DNA of 64,000 bases. Origin: Candidatus Saccharimonadota bacterium (GTDB lineage: Bacteria > Patescibacteriota > Saccharimonadia > Saccharimonadales > Saccharimonadaceae). The stretch is taken from the NCBI GenBank assembly GCA_017455145.1, contig JAFTBP010000002.1, positions 23,503 to 87,502 of the forward strand, read 5' to 3'. Of the stretch, positions 28,242 through 37,456 are shown in pieces (the first letter of the stretch is position 1; every line of letters starts with the position of its first letter). The position numbers and the translations under genes were made by a program. The notes under the pieces were generated by a model. That model saw only the letters and a list, made by a program, of their open reading frames with translations. It was not told the origin of the DNA and did no database searches.

Positions 28242-29072
28242 ATGAAAATCACATTTTTAGGTGCAGGTGTTTTTGGTACGGCACTTGCCAACATTGCTAA
28301 AGACAACGGCCACGAAACCCGTTTTTATGATCCATACAAATATCCTGATGTTTCCCTAGGCGACGCCACAAACGGCTCTGACCTTAATATTTATACTGCG
28401 CCAAGTTCCGCCACAAAAGACATCTTAGAAAACTTAGATAAGAACACACCTCTAATCTGCGCCAGCAAAGGCTTTTTAAGCATTAAACCATTCAAAGATT
28501 TTAAAGATTTTTCTGCTCTAGGCGGCGCAGGTTTTGCAAACGAAATTGAACTCGCCGAAAAAGCCGAAAACGCCGACAACGGGGAAACAGCAGTCAAAAA
28601 AATCACTTTTACTACCAGTTCAGAAACTGCCGAAACCGTCTTTTCTACCGAAAACATTCAGCTAGAATACACTAAAGACGCTCTTGGAATTATGCTCTGT
28701 GGCGCACTTAAAAACGTCTATGCTATCGGCGCCGGACTATATGGCGAAGCAGATTCTACTTCCGCACCTATGTCATATTTAGAATCCGCCATCACAGAAA
28801 TGCAAACCATTCTTAGCGCCAACAACGCCAATCCAGACACGCTTCGTCTGTCTTGTGGTGCGGCCGATTTAGTGCTGTCTTGCACCCAGGACAGCCGTAA
28901 TTTCCGCTATGGCGCCAGTCTTAAAAACCACCAATCTCCAGAAGGCGCCACCGTCGAAGGTCTTTCCGTTATTAATTCGCTAGAAGATTATCCAGAATTT
29001 GTCATCCCAGAATCTTGCGACCTTATAAAAGACATCATTAAAACCGTAAAGGAGGTCTATGCCACTAAATAA
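28242..29072 (+). CDS. gpsA: NAD(P)-dependent glycerol-3-phosphate dehydrogenase-like protein
   Basis: 276 residues, about 50 shorter than usual GpsA. The Rossmann motif GAGVFGTALANIAKDNGHE opens the protein, LICASKGF matches the family's second block, and LCGALKNVYAIGAGL holds the catalytic Lys. AADLVLSCTQDSRNFRYG corresponds to the GDL...T..S.RN segment. It should make sn-glycerol-3-phosphate for phospholipids. TATAAT ends 6 nt before the ATG. The following helicase gene overlaps by 14 nt. Confidence 0.82.
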   Translation: MKITFLGAGVFGTALANIAKDNGHETRFYDPYKYPDVSLGDATNGSDLNIYTAPSSATKDILENLDKNTPLICASKGFLSIKPFKDFKDFSALGGAGFANEIELAEKAENADNGETAVKKITFTTSSETAETVFSTENIQLEYTKDALGIMLCGALKNVYAIGAGLYGEADSTSAPMSYLESAITEMQTILSANNANPDTLRLSCGAADLVLSCTQDSRNFRYGASLKNHQSPEGATVEGLSVINSLEDYPEFVIPESCDLIKDIIKTVKEVYATK

Positions 29073-32000
29073 AAATCAGAAAAAAGCCGTAGAATATTTA
29101 TCCGGACCACTTCTAGTTATGGCTGGTCCAGGCACCGGCAAGACTCAGCTCCTCTCGTCCAAGGTGGCTTATATTTTAGAAAAAACCGACGCCACCCCAG
29201 ATTCAATTTTATGCCTCACTTTTACCGAATCCGGCGCCCAAAATATGCGCGACCGTCTCTATTCTATGATTGGCTCCGCCGCTGGTCGCGTCCATATTCA
29301 TACTTATCACGCTTTTGGTTCTACTATTCTCGCCGAATACAAAAATTACGCCACCGAATTTGACCGCAATCTAGACGACGCAATTGATGGTGTTACCCAA
29401 CACAAAATCATCAAATCCATTCAAGATTCTCTTAGCACTTTTGATATTTTGCGTTTCGCTAATACTTCCGATATTATTTCTACTATTTCTTCCGCTAAGT
29501 CCGCCCGTCTGTCTGGCAAAGACCTAGAAAATATCGCAAAAGACAACATAGAAACCACAGAAAAACTAAATCCACTATTAAATTCTCATCTCCAGAATCT
29601 AAAACGTGGCATGAAATTCGCTGACGGCGTAGCCGAAGTTTATCAACCAATCATGGAGACCCTCGCTACATTTACTAGCACTAAATTACTTGCTCCCGGC
29701 ATAGAAAAAGAAGCAAACGCTCTACTTTTTGAGTTGAACACCATTATAGAAACAGAAGGGAAAAAGGCCAAACCATCTATCTCCGCACTTACTTATTGGA
29801 AAAACAAACGTTTTGAAAAGGACGAAAACGGCAACTTCCGTTTATCAAATCGTATCGCCAACAAAAAACTCCTAAGCCTGTCGCACGTCATGCAAGAATA
29901 CGAAAAATACTTAAACGATTCTGGTCTGTACGACTTTGCAGATATGATTCAACAAGCTATTAGTATCCTCCAAAAAGACGAAGGTTTTAAGTTGACCTTA
30001 GAGGAACGTTATCAATACATCCTGCTCGACGAATTCCAGGATACCAACTCCGCCCAAGCCGAGCTAATTTTCCGTCTCACCGACTACGAAAATCCTAACA
30101 TTATGGCCGTAGGCGACGACGACCAAGCCATCTTTGCCTTCCAGGGCGCCAACGTTTCTAATATGCATGATTATAAAGAGCGTTACAACGCCGAAGTCAT
30201 TACGCTTACAGAAAATTACCGTAGCCGTTCTGGCATTCTATCTACCGCACACAATATTCGCGAACAAATTACCGACTCTTTTGCCAAAGCTCGTGGCATT
30301 ATCAAAAAATTAATCCCAAAAAAAGAAGGCGAAGCCAAGATTTCTCGTCACGAATTCTTAGAGGCTTCTGCCGAATATCATTGGATCGCCTCCGAGATTC
30401 ACGAACTAATCAATTCTGGCGTCAAACAATCCGACATCGCTATTATTACCCCAAAGCACAAATACGTCGCACCACTTTTGCCATATCTTAAATCTTATTC
30501 CAATATTAATATCGCCTACGAAAAACGCGACAACCTCTTTGAGGACGAAAAAATCCACCAAATCTTAACACTCTCTCGTTTTATCTACGAACTATCAAAC
30601 GGCAAAAATCCAGCCCATTTGCTCTTTGAAATTCTTTCATTCCCATTCTTTGAAGTAGACCCGAATGTCGCCATTACCGCCATAGAACATGTCTACAAAA
30701 AACCAGCCCTAGATTATTTACGATGCGCCGAAGACGAAAAACTAAAAACTATTGGCACATATCTCGCCAAACTCACCACACTCAGCGTTAATAGTCCTCT
30801 GGAATTATTCCTAGATTATCTCGTTGGTACTGCCGAATACGAAGAAGGGAAACATTCACCATTCCTAGATTACTACGCCAAAACTTCTGACGGATTCACC
30901 ACCTTTGAACTCTACGAAAACCTCTCCGTCCTGCGTGAAGCCATCATTAAACATACTACGTCTTCCGCGCCAAAGCTAAAAGACCTCATTGACTTTGTTG
31001 ACGATTATGAATCCGCCGAAGAACCACTAATTAACACTAGCCCATACCAAGATTCTGCCGACTCCGTCCAAATCCTCACCGCACATAAGTCCAAAGGTCT
31101 GGAATTTGAATATGTCTTTATTGTCGCCACGGATGACCGCTCCTGGGGTAACGCAAAGGGCAACAATAACATGATGACCCTACCTTCTAATGTCGTTTCT
31201 ATCCGCCACACCGGCGTAACCGAGGACGAGAGGCTCCGTCTGTTCTTTGTTGCGCTTACCCGCGCCAAGACTCATCTCATTATGACTAACTCTATCAAAG
31301 ATTTTTCTGGCAAAACTCCGGCTCGTTTGCAATACCTCGCCGAATACGAAAAAGACGACAAGGTTATTTCGCCATACCTCCCGCCAGAGTCCCAAGAGGT
31401 TATTAAACATTATGAAAATCTCCCGACCGACCAAGAAAAAAGTGATCTCAAAACTTCTTGGGCCTCCCATTATGCCAAACTTTCCGGCAACCTAAAAGAG
31501 CTCTTACTAAAGCGCCTAGAAAATTACCAACTCAATGCTTCTGATTTGACCAATTTCATTGACATTTCTTATGGTGGGCCTTTGAACTTCTATAAGAACA
31601 AGGTTCTCCGCGCCCCAGACGAATCCTATTCTGGCGCCATGACTTTTGGTAATCTCATTCACGCCACCTTTGAAAAAGTTACCAACGACAAGTTATCCGA
31701 CGAAGACGCTCTAGAATTTTTCGAAAAAGAGCTCGCTTCCGCCTCTATTCCAGAAGAAGACCTAGAAGAACTCCGCGAACGCGGTACTGGCACCCTTAAA
31801 GCATCCCTCAAGAAATTTGGTGACCTCCTTCGCGCTGACGGAGCTCGCGCCGAGGTCAATCTCTTTCACGATCATCTCGCACTAGGCGACGTTCCATTGA
31901 CCGGTAAAATCGACCATATCCACGTCGACAAAGACGCCAAAACTATTGAAATCTATGATTTCAAAACTTCCGGATTTAAGGACAACAAGTGGGATTCTCA

Positions 32001-32319
32001 TCCTACGCTCTATAAATACAAACTCCAGCTCGGTTTTTATAAATTATTATTAAATCTCTCCCCAGAATTTAGTAAATACAAAATTGAGCGCGCCCACATC
32101 CTCTTTGTCGTGCCAGACGACGAATCAACCGTCCACGACAAAGTCTATGAATTTAATGATGCTGACGAAAATCTATTAAAAGAACTCATTCCAGTCGTTT
32201 ATCGCCATATTAAGACGCTTGATTTTGTGGACGACCCAGAATTGTTTGTTGAACCAGACAAAAACAAGGGGATTAAGGAAATTCGCGAATTCATTAAAAA
32301 ACTACTTGACAATAATTAA
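29059..32319 (+). CDS. UvrD/AddA-like helicase with C-terminal PD-(D/E)XK nuclease
   Basis: 1086 residues. Helicase motifs: Walker A GPGTGKTQLLSSKVA, TYHAFGSTI, YILLDEFQDTNSAQAEL, VGDDDQAIFAFQGAN, ENYRS, LTAHKSKGLEFEYVFIV, and FVALTRAKTHLI. The last 200 residues carry a RecB-type nuclease: GKIDHIHVDKDAKTIEIYDF followed by KTS and Y-K-LQLGFYKLLL, giving the D...DxK...Q-x-x-x-Y signature. It likely acts in double-strand-break end processing as a one-chain helicase-nuclease. The start ATG follows GGAGG. Confidence 0.88.
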   Translation: MPLNKNQKKAVEYLSGPLLVMAGPGTGKTQLLSSKVAYILEKTDATPDSILCLTFTESGAQNMRDRLYSMIGSAAGRVHIHTYHAFGSTILAEYKNYATEFDRNLDDAIDGVTQHKIIKSIQDSLSTFDILRFANTSDIISTISSAKSARLSGKDLENIAKDNIETTEKLNPLLNSHLQNLKRGMKFADGVAEVYQPIMETLATFTSTKLLAPGIEKEANALLFELNTIIETEGKKAKPSISALTYWKNKRFEKDENGNFRLSNRIANKKLLSLSHVMQEYEKYLNDSGLYDFADMIQQAISILQKDEGFKLTLEERYQYILLDEFQDTNSAQAELIFRLTDYENPNIMAVGDDDQAIFAFQGANVSNMHDYKERYNAEVITLTENYRSRSGILSTAHNIREQITDSFAKARGIIKKLIPKKEGEAKISRHEFLEASAEYHWIASEIHELINSGVKQSDIAIITPKHKYVAPLLPYLKSYSNINIAYEKRDNLFEDEKIHQILTLSRFIYELSNGKNPAHLLFEILSFPFFEVDPNVAITAIEHVYKKPALDYLRCAEDEKLKTIGTYLAKLTTLSVNSPLELFLDYLVGTAEYEEGKHSPFLDYYAKTSDGFTTFELYENLSVLREAIIKHTTSSAPKLKDLIDFVDDYESAEEPLINTSPYQDSADSVQILTAHKSKGLEFEYVFIVATDDRSWGNAKGNNNMMTLPSNVVSIRHTGVTEDERLRLFFVALTRAKTHLIMTNSIKDFSGKTPARLQYLAEYEKDDKVISPYLPPESQEVIKHYENLPTDQEKSDLKTSWASHYAKLSGNLKELLLKRLENYQLNASDLTNFIDISYGGPLNFYKNKVLRAPDESYSGAMTFGNLIHATFEKVTNDKLSDEDALEFFEKELASASIPEEDLEELRERGTGTLKASLKKFGDLLRADGARAEVNLFHDHLALGDVPLTGKIDHIHVDKDAKTIEIYDFKTSGFKDNKWDSHPTLYKYKLQLGFYKLLLNLSPEFSKYKIERAHILFVVPDDESTVHDKVYEFNDADENLLKELIPVVYRHIKTLDFVDDPELFVEPDKNKGIKEIREFIKKLLDNN

Positions 32320-32334
32320 TTTTTGCAGTAAAAT
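32306..32334 (+). promoter_or_regulatory. Consensus sigma-70 promoter at the helicase-nuclease stop codon
   Basis: TTGACA (32306-32311), 17 nt, TAAAAT (32329-32334). It overlaps the last codons of the upstream gene. Most other promoters in the window rely on an extended -10, so this full -35 element suggests a strongly expressed transcript, starting near 32341. Confidence 0.7.
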
Positions 32335-32360
32335 ATCAAACATCTCTTCATAAAACATTT

Positions 32361-32397
32361 GGAGGGCCGGTTCGCATACTATGCGATAAGGCCCTCC
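32361..32397 (+). promoter_or_regulatory. Strong hairpin in 5' leader
   Basis: GGAGGGCC / GGCCCTCC (32361-32368, 32390-32397) encloses CGCAT / ATGCG (32373-32377, 32381-32385). It lies about 20 nt into the transcript from the promoter at 32306 and 8 nt before AAAGGGGGTG. It may stabilise the mRNA or regulate it; there is no T-run, so it is not an ordinary terminator. Confidence 0.6.
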
Positions 32398-32419
32398 GCA
32401 CACAAAGGGGGTGATTTAT

Positions 32420-32626
32420 GTGGGATTATTTGGAGCGTTTGGCTCTGACGATTTAATTATTAGAGATTCTCAGACTGGGGAATCACGCACATTTACCGCA
32501 TCGTCCATAGGATACCAGCAAGCTGCACAATTCCGTGAGAGCATCACATCAAAAGGCCACGTCGCTACAGACGATCACAGTGGCTCGCTTGGTAGGCTAT
32601 CTACGATATACCCAGAACAACGCTAA
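32420..32626 (+). CDS. Small hypothetical protein behind a structured leader
   Basis: 68 residues if translation starts at GTG 32420 (AAAGGGGG 8 nt upstream); an in-frame GTG at 32411 lies too close to the RBS. The sequence has a Gly/Phe-rich start (GLFGAFGSDDLIIRDSQTGE) and a polar, basic end (LGRLSTIYPEQR). I do not recognise it. A competing 12-codon frame, MWDYLERLALTI, begins at an ATG (32418) with the same RBS, so the transcript might be a non-coding RNA or carry a leader peptide. Confidence 0.45.
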   Translation: MGLFGAFGSDDLIIRDSQTGESRTFTASSIGYQQAAQFRESITSKGHVATDDHSGSLGRLSTIYPEQR

Positions 32627-32710
32627 CACTAGAAAGGAGGACCCCCTTCATACTACGCACCGTTCTGGAGAACTCATGGAGACCCTCCTAGGGCACCAAC
32701 AGGAAACTGG

Positions 32711-32740
32711 GCGACACAATTTGTGTCGCTCTATTTCATT
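32711..32740 (+). terminator. Intrinsic terminator
   Basis: Stem GCGACACAA / TTGTGTCGC followed by TCTATTTCATTT. With the promoter at 32306 it bounds a transcript of about 390 nt. Confidence 0.75.
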
Positions 32741-32770
32741 TCCGACATTTTATGTTATAATATATTGTAT

Positions 32771-33808
32771 ATGGTTACTAATTTTTGGAACAATTTACCC
32801 CACGGATTCACCGTCCTCGCCCCAATGGAAGGCGTTACGGACGTAGTTTTCCGTAAAGTAATCTCTCGCGCCGGTGCGCCAGATGTCTTTTTTACTGAGT
32901 TTACCAATGTCTCTAGTTTTGCTTCCGAAAAAGGCCGAAATAATGCTTTGGAGCGCCTTGACCTAGAAATCACAAAAGCTCCAAAATCCGCCAAAAATTC
33001 CAAAAATCCTGACCGCGCTCTAAACACCACCCCTGTCGTAGCCCAAGTTTGGGGTAAAAATCCTGCGCATTTTAAAGAATTAGCCTCCGCGCTAGAAAAT
33101 TTGGGCTTTTCTGGGCTAGATATTAATATGGGTTGCCCAGACCGCCACGTCAACAAAGCTGGTGGTGGTGCCGCTATGATTAAAACCCCAGGCCTCGCCA
33201 TAGAATGTATTAAGTCCGCCAAATCCGCAACTAGCCTCCCCGTCTCCGTCAAAACTCGTCTCGGTTTTACGTATATAGACGAATACAAAACCTGGCTCCC
33301 GCTCCTTCTAGAACAAAATCTTTCTGCCCTTACCGTACATTTGCGCACTAGAAAAGAAATGAGCAAAGTTCCCGCGCATTTTGAACTTATTCCAGAAATC
33401 ATCAAACTCCGCGATAAAATCTCCCCAGATACCAAACTCATTATCAACGGCGATATTAACGATATTAAACACGTTCAAGAATTATCAAAAACCTATCCCG
33501 AAGTTGATGGCTTCATGATTGGTCGTGGTGTTTTTAAAAATCCATTTTGTTTCAATAAAGAATATATTGATAAGAAGCCATCTAAAGAAGACCTCCAAGA
33601 CCTCCTAGAATATCATTTATCCCTTTTTGATAAGCGACAAAAAGAACTAGAAAAACGTAACTCACGTTATCCTTATGAGCCCCTAAAGCACTTTTTCAAA
33701 ATTTATATCAATAATTTCCCGGGCGCGTCAGGCCTCCGCGCCAAACTTATGGAATGTCACGATACGGCCAGCGTCCGTGCGCTTCTAAAATCCGAAACTA
33801 CATTATAA
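32771..33808 (+). CDS. dus: tRNA-dihydrouridine synthase
   Basis: 345 residues from the ATG at 32771, where TATAAT ends 9 nt upstream; a longer frame overlaps the promoter and is rejected. Motifs: LAPMEGVTDVVFRK (FMN), GLDINMGCPDRHVNKAGGGA (catalytic Cys), PVSVKTRLG, LTVHLRTRKEMS, and INGDINDI...DGFMIGRGVFKNPF. It reduces uridine to dihydrouridine in tRNA with FMN/NADPH. Its 3' end overlaps the convergent exchanger gene by 11 nt. Confidence 0.93.
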   Translation: MVTNFWNNLPHGFTVLAPMEGVTDVVFRKVISRAGAPDVFFTEFTNVSSFASEKGRNNALERLDLEITKAPKSAKNSKNPDRALNTTPVVAQVWGKNPAHFKELASALENLGFSGLDINMGCPDRHVNKAGGGAAMIKTPGLAIECIKSAKSATSLPVSVKTRLGFTYIDEYKTWLPLLLEQNLSALTVHLRTRKEMSKVPAHFELIPEIIKLRDKISPDTKLIINGDINDIKHVQELSKTYPEVDGFMIGRGVFKNPFCFNKEYIDKKPSKEDLQDLLEYHLSLFDKRQKELEKRNSRYPYEPLKHFFKIYINNFPGASGLRAKLMECHDTASVRALLKSETTL

Positions 33809-34760
33809 ATACGGCTGTATAGTAACAGATAAATGCCGTAAATAATATCACGCCTTCCGCACGCGATATCTTGTGTTGCGTAAGCGAAAATATGAATAGC
33901 AATACTGATGACCCCACTAGCATCGCTAAGTCAATTACCTGGAATCCGCCAGGCGTCACTGTCCCAAAAATCGCCACCGGGATACCAAGCACTATACAAA
34001 TATTAAATATATTTGAGCCTAAAATATTTCCAAGCACTAATTCCGTCTCGCCCTTCCTAGCTGACACGATCGTCGTTACAAGCTCTGGCAAAGATGTGCC
34101 CAGCGCAATTACAGTTAGCGATATAATCCTCTCAGAAACCCCAATAGCAGACGCAATATTAGATGCTGACTCTACTACAAAATTAGATCCAAAAATAATT
34201 CCAGCAAGACCTAAGCCAGTTATGCCAAGCGAGGGCAAAACCCGCCAACGCGGTTTTTCTACTACGCTCTTGTTTTTGTGGTCGCGCATCGCCATGTTGA
34301 TAAGATAATAAAGAAAAATACAAAAGAACAGCAAAATTGCTATACCATCAGACCGCGTAATTTGGTTAACATCGCCAGATTTTAATTGAATATCTAAAAA
34401 CAACACAACAAGAAGTGTGGAAATTAATATCGTAATCGGAATTTCCTTCCTAATAGTGTTGTTCTTAATTCTCAGCGGCCGAATCATTGCCGCTACACCC
34501 AAAATCAATAAAATGTTTAAAATATTTGAACCAATCACATTGCCAAGTACCATATCAGTCTCACCCGACGCCAATGCTTTAATAGACACCGCAAGCTCCG
34601 GTGCCGACGTACCAAACGCAATAATCGTAAGTCCAATCAAAATTTTTGGTACACGAAGATTTGAGGCCGTACTGGAAGCTCCATCTACAAAGAAATCCGC
34701 ACCTTTAATAAGAAGAGTAAACCCGACAATCAGAATCAAAATATTTAAGAAAATATCCAT
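33798..34760 (-). CDS. Sodium/calcium exchanger family membrane protein (YrbG-like)
   Basis: About 320 residues, ten hydrophobic helices in two inverted halves. The alpha repeats are GTSAPELAVSIKA...GNVIGSNILNILLILG and GTSLPELVTTIVSARKG...GNILGSNIFNICIVLG, diagnostic of the CaCA superfamily. It probably exports Ca2+ in exchange for Na+ or K+. I place the start at the ATG at 34760, which is 6 nt after a minus-strand TATAAT (34772-34767); an ATG at 34766 abuts the box. Its promoter faces that of frr. Confidence 0.9.
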   Translation of the reverse strand: MDIFLNILILIVGFTLLIKGADFFVDGASSTASNLRVPKILIGLTIIAFGTSAPELAVSIKALASGETDMVLGNVIGSNILNILLILGVAAMIRPLRIKNNTIRKEIPITILISTLLVVLFLDIQLKSGDVNQITRSDGIAILLFFCIFLYYLINMAMRDHKNKSVVEKPRWRVLPSLGITGLGLAGIIFGSNFVVESASNIASAIGVSERIISLTVIALGTSLPELVTTIVSARKGETELVLGNILGSNIFNICIVLGIPVAIFGTVTPGGFQVIDLAMLVGSSVLLFIFSLTQHKISRAEGVILFTAFICYYTAVFIM

Positions 34761-34784
34761 AAGCATATTATACCATATAAGATG

Positions 34785-34793
34785 TGTTATAAT
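34785..34793 (+). promoter_or_regulatory. Extended -10 promoter of frr
   Basis: TGTTATAAT at 34785-34793, 25 nt before the frr ATG, divergent to the exchanger promoter about 13 bp away. Confidence 0.55.
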
Positions 34794-34818
34794 AAAAGTA
34801 TATTAATTGGAGTTTATT

Positions 34819-35361
34819 ATGTTTGACACCAAAGAAGAAAAAGCCAAGATGGACAAGGTAGTTGACCGTTTCCGCGAAGAAATGAAAAAAGTCCGTACTG
34901 GTCGCGCTCATCCTGATATGCTTGCCGGCATCAAAGTAGAAGCCTATGGTCAATTTATGCCACTAAACCAAGTTGCTAACGTTACCATCGGTGATGCTAC
35001 TATGTTAGTTATTACTCCGTTTGATCCTGCTAATATTAATAATATTTCTTCCGCCATTCGCGCCGATTCTACACTTGGGCTTAACCCTTCTGATGATGGT
35101 CGCGTAGTTCGCGTTCCTATTCCTCCACTTACCGAGGAGCGTAGAAAAGAAATCGTCAAAACCGCTTCCGAAAAAGTTGAAGATGCCAAAATCGCCATCA
35201 GAAACGTCAGGGAAGACGCTAGAAAAGACATCAAAGAAGCCAAACTCCCAGAAGATGCTACGAAGCGCGCCGAAAAAGAAATTGACGATCTAACTCGCGA
35301 ATATAGTGACAAGATTGACGAAGAGTTTAAGAATAAAGAGTCAGAAATTATGAAAATCTAA
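34819..35361 (+). CDS. frr: Ribosome recycling factor
   Basis: 180 residues from the ATG at 34819 (TTGGAG upstream). Conserved features include MKKVRTGRAHPDML, VTPFDPANI-type TPFDPANINNISSAI, LGLNPSDDGRVVRVPIPPLT and ERRKEIVKTASEKVEDAKIA, with the long three-helix bundle. With EF-G it splits post-termination ribosomes. It precedes rseP, as is common in bacteria. Confidence 0.97.
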   Translation: MFDTKEEKAKMDKVVDRFREEMKKVRTGRAHPDMLAGIKVEAYGQFMPLNQVANVTIGDATMLVITPFDPANINNISSAIRADSTLGLNPSDDGRVVRVPIPPLTEERRKEIVKTASEKVEDAKIAIRNVREDARKDIKEAKLPEDATKRAEKEIDDLTREYSDKIDEEFKNKESEIMKI

Positions 35362-35390
35362 TCACATTTCATATGTGATATAATAGGCTT

Positions 35391-36683
35391 ATGAATATTG
35401 TTGTAGGTGTTATCATTGGTTTCTTAATCTTGATGGCGCTTGTTGTTGTACACGAGCTCGGTCATTTTATTGCCGCAAGACGCAACGGTGTCACCGTTGA
35501 AGAATTCGGCATCGGCTTTCCGCCTCGTGCCATCGCCTGGGTTAAAAATCCAGAATATGAGAAATGGAAAAAAGATAAATCTGGTGAAAAACCTAAAAAA
35601 TGGCTCCGTTTCCCACGTGAAGATTGGGACAAAAAACAAAAAACTCTCATCTTTTCATTAAACTACCTTCCAATTGGTGGCTTCTGTGCTATGAAAGGCG
35701 AGAGCGACAGCGACACCACTCCACACAGTTTTGGCTCTGCTAGCCTCTGGGCTAAAACCAAAATTCTCTTTGCCGGCGTCACAATGAACTGGCTCGCTGC
35801 CTTTATTATTCTAACTGGTCTAGCCATTACTGGGATGCCAGAATTTATGGATAATCAATTTGGCATCACGCCTACCGCTAAAACTACGCCGGCGCATATA
35901 TCTATAAAGAATGTCGTAGAAAATAGTCCAGCCGAAAAAGCCGGTCTTACTAGCGGAGAGTATATTGTTTGGGCATCAAGCGAAAAAGAGTGTCTAAGCG
36001 ACGTCTGCACCCCTATTAAAACCACCAGCGATTTAACCATCTTTAATAACAAACACGCCGGCCAAACCGTTTATTATGGTGTCGCCAAAGATATCCACGC
36101 AGAACCAGACAGTACCAAAGAAAACGTCCGCCTAGTAGAAGCTACTCTTAATCCTACTGATGCCGAATATCTTCTTGGTATTACTATGGAACAAGATGGT
36201 ATGGTACGCTACATATTCCCTTGGTATCAAGCTCCTGTTGTCGCCGCCGTCAACACCGTCCAACTTACTGGCGAAACCTATCGTGGACTTGGTAATATGG
36301 TTGGCTCATTCTTTTCTGGCGTTACAAAACAGTTCAGTGGCGACGACGCTACTCGCTCCGAAGGTCAAAAGGAAATCAAAGCCGCTGGCGATTCCGTCTC
36401 TGGCCCTGTCGGAATCATTGGCATATTATTCCCGAGTTCCGTTGAATCTGGACCTACTACCCTAGCATTTCTTGCTGCCATTATCTCCATCTCTCTCGCG
36501 TGTATGAACGTCCTACCTATTCCAGCTCTTGATGGTGGTCGCTTCTTCTTGATTATGCTTTATCGTCTACGCGGCAAAAAACTAGAAAAAGCCACTGAAG
36601 AAAAAATTGTTTCTCGCGCCTTTATCTTCCTTCTTATCCTTATCGTCCTCGTCACTATTCTTGACATTACGAGGTTCTTCTAA
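35391..36683 (+). CDS. rseP: RseP-like site-2 metalloprotease
   Basis: 430 residues. The zinc motif VVVHELGHFIAARR is in the first membrane helix, one PDZ domain (about 160-260) follows, and LPIPALDGGRFFLIML gives the third zinc ligand. It cuts membrane-embedded regulatory proteins or leftover signal peptides. TATAAT ends 6 nt before the ATG (leaderless). Its stop overlaps the next ATG (TAATG). Confidence 0.93.
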   Translation: MNIVVGVIIGFLILMALVVVHELGHFIAARRNGVTVEEFGIGFPPRAIAWVKNPEYEKWKKDKSGEKPKKWLRFPREDWDKKQKTLIFSLNYLPIGGFCAMKGESDSDTTPHSFGSASLWAKTKILFAGVTMNWLAAFIILTGLAITGMPEFMDNQFGITPTAKTTPAHISIKNVVENSPAEKAGLTSGEYIVWASSEKECLSDVCTPIKTTSDLTIFNNKHAGQTVYYGVAKDIHAEPDSTKENVRLVEATLNPTDAEYLLGITMEQDGMVRYIFPWYQAPVVAAVNTVQLTGETYRGLGNMVGSFFSGVTKQFSGDDATRSEGQKEIKAAGDSVSGPVGIIGILFPSSVESGPTTLAFLAAIISISLACMNVLPIPALDGGRFFLIMLYRLRGKKLEKATEEKIVSRAFIFLLILIVLVTILDITRFF

Positions 36684-37441
36684 TGCCTCGCAAGAACAAA
36701 GCCCGCTCTATTATTATCAAAATCCTACTTTGTATTACTTGGGCGTTTTGGGTTTGTGGAGTAATGTTGCTTACGCAATTTGTTCTTGCTAAATTATTGT
36801 CCTGGCTAAGAAGCATCCTGCCATTTTATATTTCATCCTCTGCCCTACAAATGATTTATTCCGCATTATCTTATACCCTAGGCTTCTTCCTCGCAATTTT
36901 TATCCCCCAAAAAATCAGCAAAAAATGGCATACTTCTAAATCTGATTTGGGGTTAAACGAACTCCCTACCTGGACCGATATCGGTCTGGCGCCCGTCGGA
37001 CTAATCGTCTACGTGCTTTTAGCCGCTCTTATTACTAGTATTTTTTCCGTTTTTCCTTGGTTTAACGTCAGCGAAACCCAGGACGTCGGCTTTAATAGTC
37101 TTATTGTTCCGTCAGACCGCGTCTTTGCCTTTATTTCGCTTGTAGTTATCGCACCTATCGCCGAAGAGCTAATTTTCCGCGGTTTACTCTATCAGAAAAT
37201 CAAAGGACTTTTCTCAAAAGACAAAAAGCGCCTCGCCATTATAGTTGCTACAATTATTACTTCTGTAGCCTTTGGCTTTATGCACGGCCAATGGAATGTT
37301 GGCGTAAACGTCTTTGCGCTTTCTGTTGTCCTTTGTGTCCTTAGGGAAATCACCGGCTCTATTTATTCCGGCATTTTAGTTCATATGCTAAAGAACGCTA
37401 TTGCCTTCTATATCCTCTATATTGCCACTATTGGCTTTTGA
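36683..37441 (+). CDS. CPBP-family intramembrane metalloprotease
   Basis: 252 residues with about seven membrane helices. The active-site motifs of the Abi/CAAX family are visible: IAEELIFRGLLYQ (EExxxR) and VAFGFMHGQWN (FxxxH). It is translationally coupled to the site-2 protease, so both may act on envelope signalling or peptide processing. The substrate is unknown. Confidence 0.88.
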   Translation: MPRKNKARSIIIKILLCITWAFWVCGVMLLTQFVLAKLLSWLRSILPFYISSSALQMIYSALSYTLGFFLAIFIPQKISKKWHTSKSDLGLNELPTWTDIGLAPVGLIVYVLLAALITSIFSVFPWFNVSETQDVGFNSLIVPSDRVFAFISLVVIAPIAEELIFRGLLYQKIKGLFSKDKKRLAIIVATIITSVAFGFMHGQWNVGVNVFALSVVLCVLREITGSIYSGILVHMLKNAIAFYILYIATIGF

Positions 37442-37456
37442 TGTTAAAATAGCCGT

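Noticed and set aside
32341..32740. tmRNA or RNase P RNA at 32.3-32.7 kb
   Set aside because: Size and promoter would suit, but I did not find the conserved tmRNA 5' end or tRNA-like 3' end, nor the GAGGAAAGTCC-type segment of RNase P RNA.
32535..32846. 103-codon frame crossing into dus
   Set aside because: It runs through the terminator hairpin and the dus promoter and start; an out-of-frame overlap without coding character.
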